NCBI RefSeq assembly: GCF_016806065.1 | Contig: NZ_CP032406.1 | Coordinates: 124,001-188,000, forward strand | From: Rhizobium rosettiformans | GTDB lineage: Bacteria > Pseudomonadota > Alphaproteobacteria > Rhizobiales > Rhizobiaceae | Direction: 5' to 3' | DNA length: 64,000 nt | Shown here: positions 8,593 to 17,490 of the stretch, piece by piece | Numbering within the stretch: the first letter of the stretch is position 1 | Layout: each line of letters opens with the position of its first letter | Notes under the pieces: model-generated | What the model was told of the DNA's origin: nothing | What the model saw: the letters and a program-made list of their open reading frames with translations, nothing else | Databases searched by the model: none | Translations under genes and position numbers: made by a program

Positions 8593-10723
8593 ATGCCAAA
8601 CGAAGATCTTTCCAAACACCATTTTCAGAAGAAGATTTTGACCTACTGCGATGTCCGTATTGCACCCGTGGCGCCGGATTGGGTCGTAGAGAACATAAGG
8701 CCGTACCTTATCGGTTTGATCACTTGTCGAAAGACACCCGCTCTCGCGAACAATCGCTACGACTGGCGGCACATTGCACATGATTGCGGAATCGATGAAG
8801 CCCTGACGACAACGCTGAAGAAGCAACTGCGACCAGCGTTGGATGCGATCATGCGCTGGCTGAAGGAGCCGCCTGTGGAAAACGACGCTCCAAGAGGCAA
8901 AAGACCGCATGCAATGCTGAAAGCCGGCACTAGGAAAAGGATCACACCTTCCCCTTGCTGTCGTGGATTGAGGGCCAGCGTGTGCCTCGCTCGGTGGCCA
9001 GCTACGACGTACTGGGCCGTATCGAGCGCAGATACGGCCTGCCGAACGGCTACTTCAAAGCGAAACTGCCACATCAGTCCAGATCGCTATATGGCCACGA
9101 TGTGGAGGACATCAGCCCGGCGGAGCGGCGCCGGCTTGCCTGGCATCTTCCCGACGACTTCGGCAGCCTGCCATTTTCGAAGCGCGAAGAGATTCTGGAA
9201 TGGGTCCGGCGCGTCATCATCTCGGGGTCGACGGATTACAGACGTTTCCAGGCAGCAGCGACGAAGCAACGCTACGCGATCCGGTTCCCTGGGGTTACAT
9301 ATGGCGGGAGTGCGCTCACTCCTCGACTGGCAGCCTTTAGCTGGCTGCGAGATGAGGACGAAAAAGGGCCTACGACCGAGGCACTGGAGGATCCCGATCT
9401 GCTCTCCGGTGTCGTCGATGCACCCCCTCGGCTTGCGATGGAGATGGCAGACCTGATCCGCTTCAAGACGTCGACACTGACCGAGATAGGCTACCGCAGG
9501 AATGGCGTCTGGAATGAAGAGACAGCCAGCCAGAAGATCGAACATCTAGGCCTGATGTTTGGGGCACTTGCGGCATCCCCGAACGGGGTTGTCAAAGGTC
9601 GAGGCGTGCCGCTCAGCCAACTCACCTTCGGTCTCCTGATCTTCCCTGGCGTGTGGGACTGGTATTTGCAATGGCGGGAGCGCCGTCGCGGCTTCTTCAC
9701 CAAATGGGAGGAAGACATGCTGATGGTGGCCATGGCCCTCACCCGCGCTGAAGTCGGCTGGATCCGCCAACATCCCGAACTGTTGCGCAACGTGAAGCCG
9801 ATCGAAGGACTGATCACGACAGACGAGATTGATGCTGCTCGTCGAGATTGGCACGGTGCATGCGAGGATTTCCATCGCCATGCAGCCAACCGATCAAAAG
9901 AAATCCAGCGGGTGATGCGGGTCCACCGCGATCCGTTCGAGCCAATCATGTGCGTGCTCGAGGCAGATAGCCCGCTCGCTGAATATCGCAAGATCACCGA
10001 GGAGATCTTAAAGCGAATGCCCGATGAGCACCGTTACCCGAGAGCAGCCGCTGAGGCCGTCCGTTCGTTCTTGATGCTAAGGCTTGGCTTACATCTCGGC
10101 CTCAGGCAGAAAAACCTTCGGCAATTGCTGGTCTGCCCGCGCGGACAATTCCCGACGGCAGAACGCCGGCTGGAAGACATGAAGCGCGGCGAATTGCGTT
10201 GGAACGATCGGGAGCGTGGGTGGGAGGTCTTCATCCCGTCCAACGCGTTCAAGAACTCGGGCTCGTCTTTTTTTGGGCAGAAGCCGTTTCGTCTGGTACT
10301 GCCGGATCTTCTTGATCTCTATACCTATCTCAATGCCTATATCGAGCGGCATCGGAAGGTGCTGCTGGGGCGCGCGCCCGATCCGGGCACGCTTTTCGTC
10401 AAAACCGTCAAAACGACCAGTATCGATGCGGCGTATAATCAGACAACATTCTACGAGGCCTGGCGGTTGGCGATTCAGCGCTACGGCATATACAAACCGT
10501 ACACCGGCCGCGGCGCGATTAAGGGCCTGCTACCGCATGGCCCCCACAATGTCCGAGACGTTCTCGCCACACACATCCTGAAGCAGACAGGATCCTATGA
10601 GCAGGCAAGTATGCCATCCAGGACACGCCCGACGTCGTGCAGCAGCACTACGAGCGCTTTCTGCCGCAGGACAAAGCAGCATTGGCGGCGCGGATCCTCA
10701 ATCAGGTATGGGAGGCAGCGTAG
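8593..10723 (+). pseudogene. Large tyrosine recombinase/integrase-like gene broken by two frameshifts
   Basis: Three frame segments make one protein of about 710 residues. The first runs MPNEDLSKHHFQKKIL to about 8940. The second continues from DHTFPLLSWIEGQRVPRS at 8940 to about 10608. The third restores YAIQDTPDVVQQHYERFLP and ends at TAG 10721-10723. The family call rests on Arg in LHLGLRQKNL, the HxxR box HNVRDVLATHI and a terminal Tyr in QQHYERF. The second break (GCAAGTATGCC, apparently one T short) separates the HxxR box from the Tyr, so the product should be inactive. The first break is in an A/G run near 8935. Sequencing error at either site is possible. Confidence 0.7.
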
Positions 10724-10893
10724 CGTGGCGGATGCGTCGCTCAGCCCATTGCAGGCATGTGCGCAAAATGTCCATGTCCGTCTAGGGCACTGCCTGTCGT
10801 CTCCGCTTTGAGCAGAATCGGACTCTCGGCACCCTATTTGTCTGAGCCACTTCCAACGAGATCAGCAGCTTGGCATTCAATTTCAAGTACGGT

Positions 10894-11988
10894 CTATTCG
10901 CCAAAAGGAAGTTCAATTTCTTCGCGGTTTTTCTTTGCGCCGTCGATTAGGACCATTTTGAACCGGTCTGCATCTGGTGCCGGCAGCATCCCCGCCCCAA
11001 TTCGGATAGCGTCTTGCCACGCAGGGCCGCGCTCCCATGCTTCGTTGTAGACGAGGGCCAGATCGGCGGAGCGCCTTGTCTGCTGCAGCGCCTCAAAAAG
11101 CAGCGCAGCCTGGCGAATGTCCTTCTCGCGCTTCGCTGGCCCTTGCCCGTCAGTGTGCCGACGGCTGGCGACGATGAGCTTATGGACGGCATACCGAGCC
11201 GGATCAGGGACAACGACTGGGATGCCGCTTCGGTGGAGCAGGATTGTCCTTACCGGTTCCCTGATGAGAAAGTCTAGAAAGCGTAGTGGATCCGCGCTGG
11301 CACCGCCAAGAGCAGGCATCTTCGCCGGCTGATCTACGTAGTCGTCCAAGCCACGGTTCGATGTCAGGAATTCAACTCTGTAGCCGTCGGCATTCTGAAA
11401 CGCTGACGAGGCCCCTGATCCCGATCTATGTGGAACAGGCCGGAAACTGGCGTCGACGTCCTGCAGCAACTCCACGATCGGAGGCAGACTATCTTCAACT
11501 TCTCGACTGATGGCATAATAATGAGCGATGTCCGCATCGCCGGTCAGTATGGCAGCCATTGGAAGGCGCACGCCCAGCAGCCCTGAATAGCATTGAAAGG
11601 CCACCGTGCCGATGAGAACGCCACGGAGTCGAAAGAGCCCCCCATCGGCAAGAGCTTCGACAATGTCGCCCGACATGGCGTCGGGGGAAATCATCCCACC
11701 TTCGCGCGTCAGGGTATTTACCAACCGCCTGCGAGCGCGTAGGTCGTCCTTGTCCCGCTTATGGTCAGATACGCGTTGTGCTATATCCGGATCTTCAGCA
11801 GGACCAACATATCGACGTTTGGTACCACCGTGTCCATCCGGGATGTCGAAATACCAATACTTGCGTCCCTTGATGTTCGCGGGGGTGAATCGCCCCTCTG
11901 GAGGGAAATCAGCCGTCCAAGCGGCGTCGAGCGAGCGCTGACCTAGCTCGGCGAGCATAGTCTGGTACATGAGGTCGACGGATTTCAT
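10894..11988 (-). CDS. Nucleotidyltransferase-fold protein (GSU2403-like)
   Basis: 364 residues from the chosen start (MKSVDLMYQTMLAELGQRSL). The nucleotidyltransferase-like core is around LPMAAILTGDADIAHYYAIS (Asp pair typical of the fold), with a later HKLIVASRR segment and a charged C-terminus. An in-frame ATG 117 bp upstream exists, but the chosen ATG has GGAG at good spacing and the upstream stretch is mostly a perfect palindrome, better read as an operator. Biological role unknown; nucleotidyltransferases of this general fold occur in toxin and abortive-infection systems. No partner gene is evident beside it. Confidence 0.65.
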   Translation of the reverse strand: MKSVDLMYQTMLAELGQRSLDAAWTADFPPEGRFTPANIKGRKYWYFDIPDGHGGTKRRYVGPAEDPDIAQRVSDHKRDKDDLRARRRLVNTLTREGGMISPDAMSGDIVEALADGGLFRLRGVLIGTVAFQCYSGLLGVRLPMAAILTGDADIAHYYAISREVEDSLPPIVELLQDVDASFRPVPHRSGSGASSAFQNADGYRVEFLTSNRGLDDYVDQPAKMPALGGASADPLRFLDFLIREPVRTILLHRSGIPVVVPDPARYAVHKLIVASRRHTDGQGPAKREKDIRQAALLFEALQQTRRSADLALVYNEAWERGPAWQDAIRIGAGMLPAPDADRFKMVLIDGAKKNREEIELPFGE

Positions 11989-12001
11989 AAGCTCGACTCC
12001 G

Positions 12002-12034
12002 GCATTATACTGTTTTTCAAAAACAGTATAATGC
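12002..12034. promoter_or_regulatory. Perfect 33-nt inverted repeat in front of the nucleotidyltransferase gene
   Basis: Two 16-nt arms (GCATTATACTGTTTTT and its exact complement) are separated by one C. It ends 14 bp before the chosen start. Very AT-rich compared with its surroundings, it probably contains the promoter and a dimeric repressor site. CTGT...ACAG halves resemble LexA sites of gammaproteobacteria, but spacing is 9 nt and alphaproteobacterial LexA uses a different motif. Confidence 0.55.
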
Positions 12035-12136
12035 TCGAAAGGATCGGTCGCAATACGGGACGCGAGTTCTACTCCTTGAAGGGATAAGAACCGACGACCC
12101 ACCATAACTTCGGATCCAAGCCGGCAGATAAGCGAG

Positions 12137-12203
12137 CCAGATCATGCATCTGGTTCACTTGGAATGTCCGGAAGGGGGCCAAAAGCCGAATGGCAGCTTT
12201 TGG
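12137..12203. repeat. Two short inverted repeats in a 251-bp gap (11989-12239)
   Basis: CCAGAT/ATCTGG with a 5-nt loop (12137-12153) and CCAAAAGC/GCTTTTGG with a 9-nt loop (12179-12203). Neither is followed by a T-run on either strand. Besides these and the palindrome at 12002-12034, the gap shows no coding sequence that I recognise. Confidence 0.4.
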
Positions 12204-12239
12204 ACTATTGATTTCCATTGAGAGCTGACCCGGCCATAA

Positions 12240-12735
12240 CTATAGCTCGTGGATTAGGAACGACGATCGGCCGGCCAGTTCGCGCACGGCGTGAAATCCT
12301 TCGAGCCGCTCAAACAGGCGCGTCGCCGCCCAGCGGGACAGATGGCTGCCCCGAGCCGTTGCCGGCACGGCGTCCTCGAGCAGCCTTCGAATGACGAGAC
12401 CGGCGTCCTTTGTCCTGACTTTCGGCGCTGCGGCGAAAAGCGCGCCCGCGCACCGGATGATCTCGTTCGCCGAGCGCAGGGCGCTGCCCGCCCCTCCGAC
12501 CACGGCCAGGCAGACGGCGCGCGGAAAAGCGGGTTCACCCGGCCGCAACCCGTCCCCTGCCACTGAGCGTCTGGAACGCCGGGCCATTGCGCTCGGCCAT
12601 CAGCAACGGCATGGGAAACGGCCATTTCAGCATTGTCGCGACGAGCATGTCGGCCAGTGCCCAAGCGAGCGGCTCGGCGTCCGGGCGGTCATGGTAGATT
12701 GCGCAAACGAGGTCCGCCGCGGCAAACGGTACGGT
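12240..12735 (-). pseudogene. DUF1403-family protein, C-terminal remnant with a frameshift
   Basis: One frame gives TVPFAAADLVCAIYHDRPDA, then EPLAWALADMLVATMLKWPF, then [13 protein letters not shown] and stops. The next frame continues [20 protein letters not shown] to [20 protein letters not shown] and ends in a winged-helix-like [13 protein letters not shown]. Removing one base in GGTTGCGG near 12545 joins them ([16 protein letters not shown]). Only about 165 residues of a family roughly twice as long remain; the N-terminal half is missing and the 5' edge abuts an ArdC fragment. Family call from memory of the pattern on rhizobial plasmids. Confidence 0.55.
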
Positions 12736-12885
12736 ACGCCATAGCCGAGCCCGTTATGACGCAAAGGCCTTGTGATCCGCCCGGCAGTGTTCCCGGCATT
12801 CCACGGCTTTAGCCAGGTCAGATCCCCCTTTTTTCAGATCGGCAATAATCTTGTCCGTCACCTGGGCGTAAACATCGTTTCTCAT
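12736..12885 (-). pseudogene. ArdC-like antirestriction/zincin protein, N-terminal fragment
   Basis: Starts MRNDVYAQVTDKIIADLKKG behind a good ribosome site (AAAGGAAAAGGGAC). After one extra G in the GGGGG run the frame reads GDLTWLKPWNAGNTAGRITR, then PLRHNGLGYGV, the typical N-terminal domain of ArdC-like plasmid proteins. The sequence then joins DUF1403-type sequence near 12735, so the catalytic C-terminal domain was lost by a deletion. Confidence 0.6.
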
Positions 12886-13353
12886 GTCCCTTTTCCTTTG
12901 ATCGGGTTGCGCATGCAACCGATCTGCCCCTTTGGCGAAGAGCGGGGGGAGCCCGTCCAGACCCAAAGGCGTCCGGGGTGGTGCGGGCGCAAGGCGCGAG
13001 CCTGAGCCACGGCCCGGACGGCTTTGCCCGAAGGGTTCAAGGTCTTGACGGGTGATGGGGCGCCAGCCCCCTTCTCATAAAGAGTATGTATGTGAAGCCA
13101 TCGTCGCAGTTCTTTTGAAGCGAGGAGACGTCGCGGCTCGCATCGACATCCAAAGGCTTTGCCTCGGGACGAACGGACGTTTCGAGCTGCTGCATCTGAT
13201 CACCCGGAAGCTAAACCCGCGCTCAGATGATGATCCGTTCCTGAGGAGGGCGTGGCGCCACGCCTGTCGTCGCGCAATCAATCCAACATCTGGTGGCCCT
13301 GCACAAAAATGCCAGATATGACCTATAAATAATCATAAAACGTCGAATATGAC
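12886..13353. other. 468-bp stretch without a supported gene
   Basis: The part nearest the ArdC fragment is GC-rich and probably its leader; it contains the stem GGGGC/GCCCC around 13058-13071. A plus-strand reading frame of 89 codons (13052-13321) and a minus-strand one of 69 codons (13075-13281) overlap each other. Neither has a recognisable family or a clear ribosome site, so I do not call either. Confidence 0.5.
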
Positions 13354-13361
13354 TTATAAAT
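13316..13361. repeat. Near-identical 15-bp direct repeats at the hipA 3' end
   Basis: ATATGACCTATAAAT (13316-13330) and ATATGACTTATAAAT (13347-13361) differ at one base and are spaced 31 bp start to start. The second spans the hipA stop. The ATATGAC core recurs in the palindrome upstream of hipB, hinting at HipB half-sites at both ends of the operon. Confidence 0.5.
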
Positions 13362-14586
13362 GTAACGCGATGACCGTCTCATCGCTGTGAAACGCTGGCT
13401 CATACTCACGAGCCAGCGCGCCAGAAACACCGACGCTCCGGAACGCGTCTCGCCATTCGTCCGAGATGCCCCGAGCGATGGTGCGGATCATATCGCGTGC
13501 CTCCGCCTCCGGGATTTCGAAAAACGCGCAGGCTTCCAGGGCAAGTTTGATCGACCGGTCATGGGGGCCACCCTCGAGGATCGCCGTCTCAAGATGCGCG
13601 TTTCGGTCCGGCGCCGGGTTCACGTCAAATACCGGCGACAAGCGCCACCGGCCCGCCCCCGCATAGAGGAAGCCGTGATTCTTCAGGTGATCGTCCTTGT
13701 TAGAGACGAGGATTGTGAAGACAAGTCGGCGGTAGAGCTCGCGGAAATCGGCCACGGGATCGGGTGAATGAGACCGCATGAAATCGACGATCTCGGTATA
13801 GGAGCCGAGTTCCGAGCCCGTCTTGCCGAGCGCAGTGCGGGCGGAGATGTAGGGTATCCGTGTCGCTCCACGCCGATCAAAGCGCTGGATGAGGGCTACT
13901 GGAAACGGGCTATCCGCCAACTCCAGCCGCGCCTCGGGAGCGCGGATACCGCAGGCCGCCGCTAGGCGAAGGGTCGCGACCTCTACCCGCTCGATCGGAT
14001 GCTGATCATGGACGGAGGTAAACTTCGCCAGCCATAGCGTATCGCCATCGCTGATATTGGCCTTGGGGCGAGCGCCCCCGGAGCCGCCGGCCCCGGCCAG
14101 CGCCTGCATGTCCTCAGGGCTGATATCCTTTCCCTGCTCATAGGCCCGGGCGATCGCTGTGATGGTTTCGAGGTTGATAAGACGCGGTACGGGCTGGATT
14201 GCCTTACCCCGAATGACCTCGCCCTTGTCGTCCAGAAAGCGCAACGCCCCTTGTCGGCAGGCATCGTCCGAAAGGGTAAGATATTCGAATTCATTCAATC
14301 CATTGCCATAGGCGCGTTCCAGCAGCCTGCGCCCCCAACTGTCGGGGGCTGCATCAGCGAACACACCTGCCAACGCGTCACGCATGTTGCCGGGCTGGCC
14401 CGAGGTATGAAACGGGCCCGCCTCCAGTGAAAAATCTGGCTGAATGGCGAAACCGCGAGGGCTACCGATCCAGGAAGCGGAATAGGTGAATGTTGAAAAC
14501 TGCCGCGGCCCGACATGCGTGAACCGCAATTGGCCGGCGGGCGTCAGGCTTTCGCCAAGAGCCACATTGGCGACGAAGTCTGCCAT
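13354..14586 (-). CDS. hipA: HipA-family serine/threonine kinase toxin
   Basis: 410 residues. HipA N-terminal beta domain (about 1-110), then the kinase: glycine-rich loop AGAGGSGGARPKA, the Lys in DTLWLAKF, catalytic NKDDHLKNHGF and the metal-binding SPVFDVNPAP. HipA toxins phosphorylate translation factors such as glutamyl-tRNA synthetase and cause growth arrest. The start overlaps the hipB stop (TGATG). All key motifs look intact. Confidence 0.9.
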   Translation of the reverse strand: MADFVANVALGESLTPAGQLRFTHVGPRQFSTFTYSASWIGSPRGFAIQPDFSLEAGPFHTSGQPGNMRDALAGVFADAAPDSWGRRLLERAYGNGLNEFEYLTLSDDACRQGALRFLDDKGEVIRGKAIQPVPRLINLETITAIARAYEQGKDISPEDMQALAGAGGSGGARPKANISDGDTLWLAKFTSVHDQHPIERVEVATLRLAAACGIRAPEARLELADSPFPVALIQRFDRRGATRIPYISARTALGKTGSELGSYTEIVDFMRSHSPDPVADFRELYRRLVFTILVSNKDDHLKNHGFLYAGAGRWRLSPVFDVNPAPDRNAHLETAILEGGPHDRSIKLALEACAFFEIPEAEARDMIRTIARGISDEWRDAFRSVGVSGALAREYEPAFHSDETVIALHL

Positions 14587-14963
14587 CAGAACGAAACCCC
14601 GTCGGGGTCCACGATGTCCTGGTGCTCCTGTGCAGTCTCGGATTGAGCCTTCTGCTTCCGGAGTGTCGCCGCAAAAGATCGTCCCCGACGCGGGCCCTGT
14701 TCCATCGATAGCGCCAGGCCAAGATCATCCTTGCGGACATCGATGAGGTCGGCCAGGCGTTCCAGAAGGCCAAGGACAAGCAGCACATCGGCAAGTGTCC
14801 CGATGGCGACGCCGGGATCGCCACGTTCAAGGCGGGCAATGGAGCTTGGCGATGTTCCGGCACGCATGGCGAGATCGGCGATGGCTATGCGCCGCCGCAA
14901 CCGCGCGTGTCGGACATCCTGTCCCAGCCGTTCAAGGGCTGGCTTCACTTTGGGAGAGCCCAT
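14586..14963 (-). CDS. hipB: HipB-like antitoxin, helix-turn-helix (Xre family)
   Basis: 125 residues. A Cro/CI-type HTH occupies about residues 12-70 (IADLAMRAGTSPSSIARLER), followed by a linker and a charged, probably unstructured tail. It neutralises HipA by complex formation and represses the operon. First gene of the pair; the palindrome 40 bp upstream is a plausible operator. Confidence 0.85.
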   Translation of the reverse strand: MGSPKVKPALERLGQDVRHARLRRRIAIADLAMRAGTSPSSIARLERGDPGVAIGTLADVLLVLGLLERLADLIDVRKDDLGLALSMEQGPRRGRSFAATLRKQKAQSETAQEHQDIVDPDGVSF

Positions 14964-15002
14964 CTCAGTTTTCCAAATTTGAATTAGTAAAATGGATAAA
15001 TT

Positions 15003-15014
15003 GTCATATATGAC
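15003..15014. promoter_or_regulatory. Perfect palindrome GTCATATATGAC, candidate HipB operator
   Basis: Lies in AT-rich DNA 40 bp upstream of the hipB start. Its half-site ATATGAC is shared with the two direct repeats at the hipA 3' end. The rest of the 276-bp gap to the next gene (14964-15239) shows no further coding signal. Confidence 0.5.
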
Positions 15015-15239
15015 TGATTGTGACTCTCGTCAACAGGTCTGTCTGGGTGCACGTCCTGGTCGTGCGAACCGTGTTGCGAGCGCCGCCATTCTTCAGAACA
15101 TATTTCAAGCGATGAACGCGCGAGGCAATTCATCTGGAATCGGAAGATTACACTCAAGCCATTGCCACGGCTCAGTGGAGATCAGCAGCCTCCGCGTCTA
15201 GGCGGTCCATCTCAACAAACAGAATGAGGCCGGTCCCGT

Positions 15240-16529
15240 TCAGACCTTCGGCACATAATCAAGACCCGGGTCAATGCGAGCTGGACGTCCCGCCAGAAAC
15301 AGCTCGCCGATACGCGGCGCGCTGCGCGAGATGACTTTGCCGCCCTTGACGACGCAGAGCCGGGTTGGCTTCAGCCTGAGCGCCTCGATCACGTCGGCCG
15401 CCTGCAGGATCACGAGATCGGCCTTGCATCCGACCTCAAGGCCATAACCTTCGAGCCCCATTGTTCTCGCCGAATTGACGGTCAATGCGTCGAAGATCTG
15501 CTTCTTGTCCTCGATGCCACCCATCTGCGCTACATGGATTGCCATGTGACCGACTTCGAGCATGTCGGCAGAGCCCATGGAATACCAGGGGTCCATGGTG
15601 CAATCCTGGCCGAAAGAAACGTTGAGCCCGGCCGCCATCAGTTCGCGCACGCGGGTGAGCCCGCGCCGCTTGGGGTAGGTGTCGTGCCGGCCCTGCAGCA
15701 TGATGTTGATCAACGGATTGGGAATGACGTTGATCTCAGCCTCGGCCATCAACGGGATGAGCTTCGAGACGTAATAGTTATCCATGGAATGCATGGAGGT
15801 CAGATGCGAGCCGGCGACGCGGCCCTGCAAGCCATGGCGGATGGTCTCGGCAGCAAGCGTTTCGATGTGGCGCGACATTGGATCGTCGGTCTCATCGCAA
15901 TGGATATCCACCGGCAGACCGCGCTCTGCCGCGAGCCGGCAAAGTGCTTCGAGCGACAGTCGCCCCTCGTCCATGGTGCGCTCGAAATGCGGAATGCCGC
16001 CGACGATGTCGATCCCCATGTCGAGCGCTCGCTCCAGTGATCTCACACCCTCGGCCGCGCGGTAGTAGCCGTCCTGCGGGAAGGCCACGAGCTGCAGGGT
16101 GATATAGGGCGCCACCCGCTCGCGTACCTCGATCAGGGCTTCTGCCGTGACCAGCCGCGGATCAGAGGTATCGACATGGCTGCGTATGAAGAGCAGGCCC
16201 TGCGACACGGCGAGATCGCAGTAGCGCAACGCGCGGTCAACCAGCGCCTCCCTGGTCAGCTGCGGCCGCAATTCGCCCCAGAGCGCAATACCTTCGAGGA
16301 GAGTGCCCGACACATTCATCCGCGGCATGCCGAGCGACAGCGTCGCATCCATGTGGAAATGCGGATCGCAGAAGGGTGGACTGACGAGGCGGCCAGTTGC
16401 GTCGATGTCCTCGCCGGCGACGGCGTCAAGATGTTTCTCGATGGCGGCAATGTGCCCGCCGGTAAGCCCGATATCAAAACCCTGGCGGCCGTCAGGCAGA
16501 TTGGCGTTTCGCACGATTAGATCGAACAT
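15240..16529 (-). CDS. codA: Cytosine deaminase-family amidohydrolase
   Basis: 429 residues, full length for the family. Metal ligands appear in order: HFHMDATLSLG (HxH), DIHCDETDDP (His/Glu), GSHLTSMHSMDNYY (His) and FGQDCTMDPWYSMG (Asp). Expected to deaminate cytosine or a related nucleobase (isoguanine, creatinine-like or ammelide-like rings are known substrates of relatives). Last gene of a six-gene operon with a BMP-type importer, starting 16 bp after the second permease; the imported compound is probably its substrate or precursor. Confidence 0.8.
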   Translation of the reverse strand: MFDLIVRNANLPDGRQGFDIGLTGGHIAAIEKHLDAVAGEDIDATGRLVSPPFCDPHFHMDATLSLGMPRMNVSGTLLEGIALWGELRPQLTREALVDRALRYCDLAVSQGLLFIRSHVDTSDPRLVTAEALIEVRERVAPYITLQLVAFPQDGYYRAAEGVRSLERALDMGIDIVGGIPHFERTMDEGRLSLEALCRLAAERGLPVDIHCDETDDPMSRHIETLAAETIRHGLQGRVAGSHLTSMHSMDNYYVSKLIPLMAEAEINVIPNPLINIMLQGRHDTYPKRRGLTRVRELMAAGLNVSFGQDCTMDPWYSMGSADMLEVGHMAIHVAQMGGIEDKKQIFDALTVNSARTMGLEGYGLEVGCKADLVILQAADVIEALRLKPTRLCVVKGGKVISRSAPRIGELFLAGRPARIDPGLDYVPKV

Positions 16530-16545
16530 GGGAGACCTCTTGGCT

Positions 16546-17490
16546 TCAGCGCTCGCCGCGCCGGTAGGGTTGCATCAGTGCCTGGGGAACGCGGGCGCGG
16601 CGCGCCATGACGGCGAGTGCCACGATCGACAGGACATAGGGGATCATCAGGAAGAGCTGGTAGGGTACGGTTCCGCCAAGCGTCGTTTGCAGACGCAGTT
16701 GGAAGGCATCGAAAAAGGCGAAAAGCAGGGCTCCAATCAATGCCCGCTCCGGCCGCCACGAGGCAAAGACCACCAGTGCAATGCAGATCCAACCGCGCCC
16801 CTGTACCATGGTCGGGAAGAAGCTGTTGAAGGCCGAGAGCGTGAGGAAGGCCCCGGCCATGCCCATCAGCGCGCTGCCGGCCATGACGGCGCCGTAGCGG
16901 ATCACCATAGGGTTGATACCCTGGGCTTCGGCGGCATGTGGGTTCTCGCCGGTCATGCGGATCGCAAGTCCCAGCGGGGTGCGGAAGACGACATAAGCAA
17001 GAACGAGCGCGAGCAGGATGGCAAGATAGGTCGGCGGTGTCTGGACAAAGAAGGCTGGACCAACGAAAGGCAGGTCGCTCAGGCCCGGGATCGCAATCGG
17101 CTGGAAAGGCTGGATAGTCGGAGGCGTGCCGGCGACGGGCACCAGCAGGCGGAAAACGTAATAACTGAAGCTCGAGGCAAAGAGTGTGACTCCAAGGCCG
17201 GAGACATGCTGGGACAGGCCGAGCGTGACCGTCAGCACCGAATGCAGCAGGCCGAACACGGCCCCGGACAGTGCCGCAACGAGGAAACCGGTCCACAGGT
17301 CCGCCCCGTTATAGACGGCGAGCCAGCCAATCATCGCGCCGAAGGTCATGATGCCCTCGATGCCAAGATTAAGCACGCCTGCCCGCTCGCAGAGCAGGGC
17401 ACCGAGCGTGCCAAGAATGAGCGGGGTGGCGATCCGCAGGACCGCGCCCCAGAGGCCGGCAGAGGCGATGATATCGACGACCTCGTTCAT
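16546..17490 (-). CDS. BMP-family (nucleoside/nucleobase) ABC transporter permease 2
   Basis: 314 residues, strongly hydrophobic with about eight to ten helices and the family motif GALLCERAGVLNLGIEGIMT near the N-terminus. This type works with a BmpA/Med-like binding protein and a double ATPase to import nucleosides or purine/pyrimidine bases. Its start overlaps the stop of permease 1 (ATGA). Confidence 0.88.
   Translation of the reverse strand: MNEVVDIIASAGLWGAVLRIATPLILGTLGALLCERAGVLNLGIEGIMTFGAMIGWLAVYNGADLWTGFLVAALSGAVFGLLHSVLTVTLGLSQHVSGLGVTLFASSFSYYVFRLLVPVAGTPPTIQPFQPIAIPGLSDLPFVGPAFFVQTPPTYLAILLALVLAYVVFRTPLGLAIRMTGENPHAAEAQGINPMVIRYGAVMAGSALMGMAGAFLTLSAFNSFFPTMVQGRGWICIALVVFASWRPERALIGALLFAFFDAFQLRLQTTLGGTVPYQLFLMIPYVLSIVALAVMARRARVPQALMQPYRRGER

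Noticed and set aside
12002..12034. Reading the long palindrome as a LexA/SOS box
   Set aside because: CTGT and ACAG are 9 nt apart rather than 8, and LexA of alphaproteobacteria recognises a GTTC-type direct repeat.
13052..13321. Plus-strand 89-codon frame near the hipA end
   Set aside because: Overlaps a comparable antisense frame, no family pattern, no good ribosome site.
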